From Phoronis ovalis (Eukaryota; Phoronida; Phoronidae), in assembly GCA_028565635.1 (NCBI GenBank), contig JAOXYB010034506.1, positions 1-29,331 on the forward strand: a stretch of 29,331 nucleotides of DNA, read 5' to 3'. Made by a program: the position numbers and the translations under genes. The stretch's first letter is position 1, and the number at the start of each line of letters is the position of its first letter. This document shows, piece by piece, positions 21,094 through 29,331 of this stretch. Below the pieces are notes generated by a model. That model was not told the DNA's origin, did not search any database, and worked only from the letters and a program-made list of their open reading frames with translations.

Positions 21094-21211
21094 ACTGTCC
21101 TCCAGGACTTGAGTTCCCAGGAACCGCAACTGAGAGAACTGGTGGCTTTAGGAGAGAAATTGAAACGAGAAACGGAGAACAGCACCGAACAGCACCAACT
21201 TGAAGATAGAG
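21094..21211 (+). CDS. DMD: Dystrophin exon, R20 middle (like human exon 52)
   Basis: Exon of 118 nt, phase 0 to phase 1, acceptor ATTACAG and donor GTAAGG. It equals human exon 52 in length and in both phases. TVLQDLSSQEPQLRELVALG aligns to human ATMQDLEQRRPQLEELITAA, and LEDR to TDR at the end. It encodes the second helix region of R20. The next exon, equivalent to human exon 53, should begin in phase 1. I found no candidate with an R20 helix-C Trp up to the end of the window, so it lies downstream. Confidence 0.97.
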
Positions 21212-24200
21212 GTAAGGTCCTATTTTTGGTCGTGTGTAGTATCTGCTTGGTACAATATATACTGCATATATCCAAATGGAGGCTGCCCTCGAATCCATGT
21301 CCAACGTAGAATAGTGGCCGCTTCGGATATATACTAATAAACTGGAAGCACTATTCATGAATTGTTTCCCATAAATAGAAGTCTAGTTGAACGTAAATTT
21401 GAATAAATACTATAAACATGTTGTTTGGATCTGTAGTAAATGTGACAAAAGTATTGCCGGGAGTGAAAGTGACATTGCCGATATTTTTGTCCTGGTTTGT
21501 TCAGGTATTTGGTGGTTTTTCCTTTTCCTGACTTGTAGACTATAAATGTACTAGTGCCTACTTAATGGAATTCATCTTTTTCTGTTATAATGGTAGTACA
21601 TTTTTTTATGGGTAAGTGATTCAGTAAATTAACTTTGTTATGGAAAATTTGAAACTGTTTCAAGGAGCATTTAAAATATGGTAGCACTTCTAGGATTTCC
21701 AAATTAAAGTATCAGAGTTGATTCCTTTCCATATATTTTCTAAATTACAGTCGGTCCTTCAATTTGATTCTGATTGCTCAGAAATTGCTAAATTACTGTG
21801 GCGGTTCAATAAATATGTCTATGAGTATTTTATAATTAAACTTTGCGTGAGCACAGCTATTGATTGGTTCTGTGAATGTTTTTGTCTACTGACAGGCAAT
21901 TGTAGAGTTTAGTTATTATGCCAGGTCTCTTACCAATAATAGACTAATTGAGATATGTGATTTGAATGTTTGTGTCTGGCTGCTTAATTAAGTTCATTAC
22001 ATTTTCCATGGTTCAAAAGAATTTAAGTGTGAACTCAAGGACTTTGGTATTGATAACACAGTTTACCTGAGTGTTAATATTTACTTCAGTGGTTATTGGA
22101 ATTATTACGGTGATGATTTCACATTGTGCTTATCCGCATGCTCTCCTGCAAGCCATTTATTTGCTTGCAGAATTAGTTTATATAATGCATTGACAGATAA
22201 ACTAGGAGCCCTTGGCATGTTCTGTTTTAAAAACTAATGTTAAATGTTGATAGGTTTATGATAATGTCAAGTGTTGTCTATCCCCTGGTGGTTAAGATAG
22301 GCATTATAAAAACATCTTGAAATTGGCTTATTGAATCCTCTTAGTAAAATAGTAGATGTGCCTACATAGTAAAACATGTGTAACTCTTCTACCAAGATAA
22401 ATGATGATATTTCCAACTTTATTGCGTTAATTAAAAGAAATGCACTTCCTTCCCAGTGTGGGTGGTATATCCTAGTATACTAGTTTTGTGGTTGCATTAT
22501 GCAAATATAATATCTATTTGCCTGTTTGCTATTCAAGGAAGCTGTGTTCTTTATTGCCATTGTTCCCAGGAAGGAATTGCTTTTGTGGAAAAATAGTAAA
22601 GTGAGCAAGCACTTGGAAATTCACTTAGCTACAGGTATTTTATCTGTATAGAGATAAGTTTGCTATTCGTTAGAATATGAACAATAATTTTTAATTACTG
22701 TTATTGCTATAGAGAATATTGCCTATGATTAATTTGCTCAGAATGGATTCTTTTGCTTAGTTCCTTGCTGTCTTAAAAATATATGTAAAAATAAATAGAA
22801 TTTGTAAGCTCAAAATTACAAATAGCATCGATTCTGATATATTCGCAGAATCATTACAGAATGTCATGTTTAGTTGTGACCTCCGTAGGTATACTTGTAT
22901 AGGTAAAGAGCTAATGTGTTACTCTTATGAAATGCTCATTTCATCCAAAAAAGTGATAACCATGTTGCCAAGAATGAATAAAACTCAATTTTCATTTTTT
23001 GTATTTTTCATAAAATGTATATTTTATAATTTCTAAAATAATTTTTAGAATAATTTATAATAATATAGTTAAAGTGCTTGTGAAAGGAAATGAAGTTGGT
23101 GACTAGCAGGGCACCACTCGGTTTTAATTTCAATATAAAGTTCAAACATTTTGTTTTTGAATTTAATTATATAAATAAACACAGAATTATGAACTAAAAA
23201 AACATTAGAGGTCAGAAGTCAATAGAGGTGGGATTACCTGGATATGCTCAAGACATTTTAGGGGGTTGAGGAAATTAAAACATGTTTCGATACTGTCATA
23301 ACAGTTGTGCTTACTGGCTAAAAAAAATGGAAATGTTTGTTGACACATATTCCGGTTAATTTCATTGTCAACAAATATTTGTTTAGCAATAAATCATGTA
23401 GTTAAAATATATTAAAGTATTCTGCACTCCCATAAAATTTTAATCAGTGGTTGGTCAGCTTTGTTGCAAGGAAATTGAGCATTAAAATGACAACTACTAA
23501 TATCCTGGCATGCATTATTGATCTTTTCTTTATCAAAGATTATTTGACACTTAAATTGTTATGAAGTAGTCTATACTTTGTTGACCATTCCTTAATGTGC
23601 TCCATTGATTAAAGAGAGCACTGAACAGGTTTCATTCAACAGTTTATTAGTGTGTGGATGCCTATAGTCATGTTCAGCACAATTTCTGAATTTTAAAACT
23701 GCGAACACGATATCAACTTTATGATGGCTTCGAATACAGTAAGCGGGCGTTCAGAAGATACAACCTGTCGACTCACTCTGGGAAAAAATAGGATTAATTT
23801 GATTTAACCTGTTGTCTAGTTTAAGCTAGGAGTTTAACGTAGATCTACAACCTGTTGGATTTGAAGAACAAGCTAACTGCAACAGATGGATATGATACAT
23901 AAACTTTTACGCATTATGTTGGAGATGTGATTCAAGACTGTCAGTTCATTTAATTTTAAATGCACTGTAGCAGGGAACCAGCTTGATCATATTTCACACC
24001 TAGGGAAATTCACACCTAGGAAAATTAAAGACACAGGAAATACCTTTGAAACAAAGTGAATTAGTTGTCAGAGTTGATCATGGCTGATAGTATTGTGATT
24101 ACTCTTGATAACATGGATTTAACCTCAGAGATCTGTAAGTTGAATTTGTAGCTTATAGGGTTTATGTAGTTACTGATTTATTTAAAAAAATGCATACCTT

Positions 24201-24406
24201 TATGTGCCAGCAGATTTTTAACCTGAATCTGGGTTGATCTATTTAGCTATCTGGGTCTTAGTGATGGTAGTATTATATCGTAATTTGAACAGGGTATGAC
24301 AGTGAACAAAGTATGTACGACAGACAATGGGAAAGGTGTCGTTTGAATAAATTCGTAAGTAATAAAAAGTAGAAGGTTTATGAATAATAGTATTGATATG
24401 AAATTT

Positions 24407-24489
24407 GCATGACTGGCTGTTGACGGTCATTACTTGATGTGTATTATAATAGCATGACTGGCTGTTGACGGTCATTACTTGATGTGTAT
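24407..24489 (+). repeat. Two-copy direct repeat, 38-bp unit, 45-bp period
   Basis: GCATGACTGGCTGTTGACGG followed by TCATTACTTGATGTGTAT is present twice, identical by eye, starting at 24407 and 24452, separated by 7 bp. The identity implies a recent duplication. Confidence 0.92.
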
Positions 24490-26474
24490 AGCATTATATT
24501 TCTGTGTAGCAGTGTCTACCACAATTTTATTAGCAAATTATGCTTTTCACTTTCATAAAATTTGACTGCATAAAATAATTTCTGCATGTATGGAATGATG
24601 CAGTATGTCAAATCATATATATGTATTATAATGATTTGAGGAAAATGTACAAGAATATATGCATAATTAAGTGCCAACAGTTAGATCTATTTGGTGGATA
24701 AGCTGAACTATGGAGTGCACCGTTTTCATGAATGTATTCTTTAAATGCTTTAAAATCTACTGCAAAAAAAGCACCTGTTCCATAATACTAGACTGGATAT
24801 ACCTCAATGTCAGCCATGTTCACATACAATTTGCTAGTATAAAATTTTCTAGATAGTTGAACATAACACCTGTGAAAGTGCCTGACAACAGTTTACGTTC
24901 TTCTGGTCCAGTGAACAGAATAAATATTCAGGTTTCTAAATCTAGAAAACTGCTCAAGTTGTTTGCTTGTTCAGTTTATGTGAGTAACTTGAGATTTGTG
25001 GTTTGAAAGAGAAACCCCTGAGAGAAAGCCTAATGAAAAGTTGATATTTTCACAGTTTCTTATTGTCGTTCATGTTTGTAATAGTTACTGGCTAGGAAAT
25101 AAAAATAATTGAGACTTCTCAGGTTGCACCAATTAACATTTAATTAATTCATTAAAAAGATTGATTTAATTATAAAGAATTGATACAGTCTGGTAATTGG
25201 AATGTTACTGAGAGAATTAAAACAAATTAATTAATCTGGACTCTATGGTATTGATACTTTGAGGATACCTTGCCTTTAAAGATGTTTTTAGTTTCTCAAA
25301 AAAACTGGCTACTTAATCCAGTGCATCTTTTGCCTATGTGCAGTTTGAGTACAAAAGGGAGAATAGTAGGTTTCCTAGTGCCTGTCTTTTCATATGTACT
25401 AACTTTGCAAGCTGTAGTTTTCATTTGCTCTAGGACACAGGAAATGTTAAAGAAGGTACCATGGGCAAATTTGACAATACTTCAGACCAACTGCTTGTGT
25501 TTAGTACGGTTTTTGAGGACTTTTTTGTAAGCAGATAAATAGTTATATGTGGTTACCAGTTTGTGGTCTACATGTTAGTCACATACATGAATTTTCTTTA
25601 ATGTTAAAAAAATAAATATAAAGTCACTTACAATCATGAAAAATATTTATCATCATCTCTGTAAAGGTGTTTATTCACCTGTGTTGACCCCTCATTATCC
25701 CTGTGTAATCCTATCATTGTGTCTAGCAGCTAGACTGAAATCCTCTATACTTATCAACTCAGCAGGGTACTGCTGTGTGGTTTATGAGTTTATACCCTCC
25801 AATTTAAGCAAGTGATTGGAGTGTTGGAGCCAGTTAGTTTGAAATTTTTCAATTTACACAAAATACCTGTTGTTCCTTGTATCTTTGAATACCAGCGTTT
25901 TAGTTTGAAATAATGACAGATTTCCTAAAAGTTTAGTGTAGCAGATTAGACAACTCTGCTTTCTCTATATATAACTTAAGGTGCAAAATGTCAAGTTTTT
26001 ATTAAAGCTTGATAAAAATGGTCCATTTTCCAATAAAAAATCACCATCGATTGTGCTCAGTAAGTCATATATAACCCTTTTTATGGTATCCCCAGTGTTT
26101 TTGCATATTTCTTCACAAATAATTAAAAGTACTTTCCGATTCCATGGTATTAGACTAAAAATAGTGTTGCTGTCTTTTCTCCTGTCAGACAAGTCTTTGT
26201 CAAGAGTTATAAATATGTTGATTTAGTACACTACAATCAAATAATCTATTCTTAAAAGGGTCTCTAAGTTAAATGGCTTCTCACCTTGTTCATTATGAAT
26301 GTTTTAATGATTATATTTACTACCTTTAGTTCATAAAAGCACTTGAATGAGATCTGTTTTGACACATACAGCTTCAGGCTATTTATTCTAGTCAATTGTA
26401 TAAAAATGAGGTTTTGTTTTGTGCTTTTTCATGCAGTATACATTTCATGTGAAATTTCACCTGGGTTTTTAATT

Positions 26475-26485
26475 CCCCCCCCCCC
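26475..26485 (+). repeat. Poly-C run (11)
   Basis: Eleven consecutive C in an otherwise AT-rich intron. Confidence 0.9.
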
Positions 26486-26713
26486 GAATTGTGTATCAAG
26501 CTATAGTGTAATGTTAGTTTGTAAAAAATAAAGTACACATTTTATCCAGTGTTCCACGGAACAGCTTAAATGTCTCAATTTGCCCGTTCAACAAGATAAT
26601 GAAGCTTCAGTTAATAAGTATCCACTGTGGATTTTTTAAACAATCACCTATCCTCTTGAAAGGCCTTGCATTAAAAAATGTCCATTTATCTTTGTGTGTT
26701 ATGGTGTGTGTTT

Positions 26714-26949
26714 GCCATACTATATGAGAGGGCTATAAGGAGGTTTTCGCAAGCAGCGAGCATTGGGGTCTGTTAAGTCCGAGCCGCGAGCATCCATTGA
26801 CTCTTAAATGCGAGCAGCGAGCTTTTTCTTTTTGGCGACCTTTTTTATTTTTTTAAATTTTTTTTTTTTGCTTGCCATGAGCATTTGCAATTTTATGTGC
26901 GAGCATTGTGCCCTGGAGGGACCCCTACCCCCTCATATGACTTGTATGG
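26714..26949. mobile_element. MITE-like element with GCGAGC-rich interior
   Basis: The left end GCCATACTATATGAGAGGG and the right end CCCCCTCATATGACTTGTATGG are imperfect terminal inverted repeats of about 19-22 bp. The interior has four or five GCGAGCA/GCGAGC motifs (near 26756, 26786, 26809, 26815 and 26899) and a T-rich stretch at 26841-26869. Its base composition is unlike the surrounding intron. There is no coding capacity, so a nonautonomous element is the likely identity. The target-site duplication is not clear. Confidence 0.45.
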
Positions 26950-28168
26950 AATGAACATTTTTTTAGCTTTAAAAGGTTTGCTACTGCTGGTTACAGTTCT
27001 TAGGGACTACCCATTATGTTTAGATATGACTGTTATACAAATATTCTTCTGCCACATGTCAAAATATTTAGTGCTTACAGTACAGTTATATATGCATTCC
27101 TTCAGTACATTAATACTGTGTTATCATTACAAGATACTCTTAATTATAATAGTTTGTTAAATAGAGACAGCTATGCTGATGACTTAAACAGAAGCTGAAA
27201 AGATTTGCAACTGTACTATTGAGTTATTTATATATTATGTGAAAAAAGTGTGTTTGCATATTTTTCATTATTAGTCACTTCAGTAGTGAATCAATGAAAC
27301 TGTTTGCAAACATTTTCAGTTGTATGCAAGTCAGTGAAACTGCACTGTTGTGCCCTCCTCTTTCAACTAGTATGTCCATCCAACTGCCAATGGTCACTGT
27401 TTCTTTCTAATTTCATAAGAAGCAAAATGAAATGGTTTAGTGTCCATCCACTATACCCGTGTGACAGATCCTTAATAAAAAGTAATGAAATTGTTTTCAA
27501 AAATATGATGAATGACCCTCATGAGATGAATCAAATTCCCTGATCAATTGTTTCATATAAGGGTCATGAATATCCAAGGTTAATCACTAATCATACAGTC
27601 ATAAAATACTATACATTGAAAGAAAAAAAAAATCCACTTGGAATTTATTTGCATTTCAAAATAATGGTAAATTGATAAGGTTCCTATAGGCAAACATCTG
27701 GCATTAAATAAATAAATCTAGGATTAACATTTTTTCACATTTTATAAAAAAGTTGCTTGAAGACTTGGTTGGATGTTAGAAATTGCATGAATTGTTTCAG
27801 TTTGTGGAAGGGAACATTTTGCTATTCACAACAGGGTTGTTTTGTGGACTATTGTTCATGTTTGTACATTAAGGTTACCATGGACATTGTTTTAGACCAC
27901 TGTCACTAGAACAAACATTGCTAATAGACAGGAGTGTATTGACTCAAGGAGGACAACAAGCCACAGGGTCACATATTTCAATACCAGGTGATAAGTTATT
28001 TAGTGAGTCCATATTATAACTGGAGGAAGTGGTCCGACAATATAAACATTTGATTGGTGGCAGGCCTGTAGATAACAAGTCTAACAAGTCGCAGGCATCA
28101 AGCGAATCTGAATTAGACCAGCTAAATTAGGTTTATTGACTTGTGAACTACATGAGACCCAACCCTTG

Positions 28169-28400
28169 CTGGAATTTAAAGACAATTCATTGGAATCTCC
28201 GACATTTCATTGAAAGTTTTGGTCAACAATCACTAAAGCTTAATTGCCGGAATACCGTGACTGAGGTTTGAAATTTGTTGGAATACCAAGTCATATTTTA
28301 AAAAGTTGTTGTATTATCAAGAGAGTTCACTGAAGCTTGTTTGAGTATCAATACCATTCAATGACATTTGCTGAAGTTTGAAGACATCACTGGAATTTAG
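28169..28400 (+). repeat. Decayed short-period repeat region
   Basis: Recurring variants of two words alternate: TGGAAT(T/A)... (28170, 28190, 28249-28285, 28391) and CACTGAAG(C/T)TTG-like segments (28215, 28260, 28329, 28371). The pattern suggests an old tandem or compound repeat of irregular unit length. I cannot fix a consensus by eye. Confidence 0.35.
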
Positions 28401-29071
28401 TACAGTTATGTTAGTAGTAACCTGATGGAATTTTCTCTCGAGTGCATCCTTGGGAAACAGTCTGTTCCAATCTAAATATAAGGCAGATAATGATTGTTTT
28501 TAAGTAACCTCTTGAATGCACAGCATCAAGAATAAGACATAGTTTATGGATTCATGAATCTTCTGAGATTAATACATATATACTGTCTTGAACATACTGG
28601 AACAGAATTATATACTTGCAAATGGAAATGCTGCTTGAATATTGTTGCTGGATGTGTTAGAAATACCCTATTCAGTGGACAATTTAAGCCAGAGCAGAAG
28701 TTAAATTGGAGTTCTTGTGCTGAAGTTGAAGTTAAAGGATTATTTATCTGAAAGTGAAAATTACTGAAAAAAATCTCTAGAGTATCTCTGCTATTAGAAC
28801 AGGTCATTACACGTAAAAAAGAATTACGAATTAATCCAGAAACTTGATAGTGTGGATATTAGTTTTGATAAACTCTGCTAGAAAGTCTCAGCAGGTTATT
28901 AAACGAGTTATTGGGTATTTGTAAAAATCGTGTTTAACCGCTTTTAGTACTTTGATGTGTATGTCGCCAATTAAATGACAAATTTTATGCAGAACTGACA
29001 TACTATAGAATAGATTCAACATTGAACTTCATTGCTTTATTTGGATTATACATTTACGAAAGCTGTACAAA

Positions 29072-29156
29072 ATGGAGGCACAACGACAATCTTTAGAACT
29101 ACGAGATTCACTGGTGATGGATTTTAGTTTTGATTTAGATTTGGAGAAAGAGATTG
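29072..29156 (+). CDS. Candidate alternative first exon of a short dystrophin isoform
   Basis: An ATG in strong context (AAAATGG, A at -3 and G at +4) opens 28 codons plus one base and then meets a consensus donor GTAAGG. The donor is in phase 1, the phase required to join the next dystrophin exon across this intron. The peptide begins MEAQRQSLELRDSLV and continues into an acidic-hydrophobic DFSFDLDLEKEI segment with no spectrin signature. An in-frame TAG at 29006-29008 upstream argues against a plain upstream extension as an internal coding exon. A weak TATA-like TACTATAG (29001-29008) lies 64-71 nt before the ATG. Vertebrate DMD and Drosophila Dys use internal promoters in long introns for short isoforms; this site would give a protein starting near R20/R21. 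It is unproven and could be a chance open frame. Confidence 0.42.
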
Positions 29157-29331
29157 GTAAGGTTATGATATACATATGATTCAGTGCTTTAACTTTGCTA
29201 TAAAATGAGTTTGGAGCTGTAAGCAATTCATGTATTTCTGTATTGTATTTTTATAGATTGGTAAGGTTATGATATACATATGATTCAGTGCTTTAACTTT
29301 GCTATAAAATGAGTTTGGAGCTGTAAGCAAT
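29151..29331 (+). repeat. Direct duplication, 77 bp, 104-bp period, at window edge
   Basis: Copy 1 (29151-29227) and copy 2 (29255-29331) both begin AGATTGGTAAGGTTATGATA and continue identically to TGTAAGCAAT, where the window stops. Copy 1 begins inside the candidate first exon and includes its donor. A 27-bp unique spacer separates the copies. Further copies may follow beyond the window, or an assembly join could be involved. Confidence 0.95.

Larger units (their letters stand above)
21212..29331 (+). other. DMD: Dystrophin intron (5' part, >8.1 kb, like human intron 52)
   Basis: By far the longest intron, unfinished at the window edge. No segment resembling human exon 53 (end of R20, start of R21) was found. 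It holds a 38-bp direct repeat (24407-24489), a poly-C run of 11 (26475-26485), a GCGAGC-rich MITE-like element (26714-26949), a decayed short-period repeat (28169-28400), and the candidate alternative first exon with its downstream duplication (29072-29331). Several 60-90-codon open frames in both strands lack any recognisable domain. Confidence 0.8.

Noticed and set aside
25270-25530. 86-codon hydrophobic open frame in the long intron
   Set aside because: No signal for a real protein family, no start or promoter context, and length within chance expectation.
25965-26226. Overlapping open frames of 75 and 81 codons on opposite strands
   Set aside because: No recognisable domain or splice context. 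In AT-rich DNA of this length about twenty such open stretches are expected by chance.
28849-28884. Similarity of AGTGTGGATATT...TTTTGAT to part of the exon at 5096-5440
   Set aside because: A 12-mer match plus a short extension is expected by chance between segments of a 29-kb window, and the frame is not open.
29257-29260. 4-nt ATTG micro-exon between TTTTTATAG and GTAAGG in the second duplicate copy
   Set aside because: The exon would be implausibly short and is explained as a by-product of the duplication.
1-29331. Alternative identities: spectrin, alpha-actinin, spectraplakin or utrophin
   Set aside because: Residue matches and exon lengths fit dystrophin R14-R20 specifically. Utrophin is a vertebrate paralog of the same ancestral gene, so an invertebrate gene would be the common ortholog.
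1-29331. tRNA, rRNA, CRISPR or bacterial operon features
   Set aside because: No cloverleaf-like conserved boxes, rRNA segments or regularly spaced repeat-spacer array were seen by eye on either strand; a covariance-model search was not possible.

Overview
The window is a stretch of an AT-rich animal nuclear genome. Long AT-rich introns alternate with small exons bounded by GT/AG, and there are no bacterial-style operons. It contains the middle of one large gene on the + strand, which I identify as the dystrophin ortholog (DMD). Fourteen exons (2,770 coding nt, about 923 residues) splice in one continuous frame and encode spectrin-like triple-helical repeats that align to human dystrophin from late repeat R14 to R20. 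Key matches are an AVDL..RGD....VEP block (R14), QWYQY (R15), IQL..RW.EI...FAQ (end of R15), GI.....T......AG.DI (R17), a DF......L.DWL.LL block (R20) and QDL....PQL.EL (R20). Seven exons have exactly the length I remember for human exons 39, 43, 45, 46, 47, 48 and 52 (138, 173, 176, 148, 150, 186 and 118 nt), and the intron phases agree. The organism is probably an invertebrate bilaterian with vertebrate-like dystrophin gene structure (for example an echinoderm, hemichordate, mollusc, annelid or brachiopod). I cannot narrow this further from the sequence.

Layout. 1-4215 is the 3' part of an intron and ends in a foldback inverted repeat just before the first exon. 4216-7205 holds four exons for R14/R15, including an exon enlarged by an acidic, Ser/Thr/Val-rich linker. 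9321-13462 holds R15 end, the R15-R16 linker, R16 and R17. This is the region that binds nNOS in vertebrate dystrophin, here with a much longer linker. 16288-18216 holds R18 and R19. 18425-18600 holds a short hinge 3 and the start of R20, and 21094-21211 continues R20. 21212-29331 is an unfinished intron of more than 8.1 kb.

Beyond the conserved exons, two candidate additions to the gene stand out. One is an open 105-nt, phase 0/0 cassette-like exon at 19260-19364, between the equivalents of exons 51 and 52. The other is a candidate alternative first exon at 29072-29156, deep in the last intron. It has a strong start context, 28 codons and a donor in phase 1, which is the phase needed to join the next dystrophin exon. 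It would make a short dystrophin starting near R20/R21, similar in concept to vertebrate Dp140/Dp116. A 77-bp direct duplication spans its donor. The introns also carry several foldback or MITE-like elements, a ~30-37-bp minisatellite, a 90-bp tandem duplication and small dispersed repeats. No RNA gene, CRISPR array or second protein gene could be supported.
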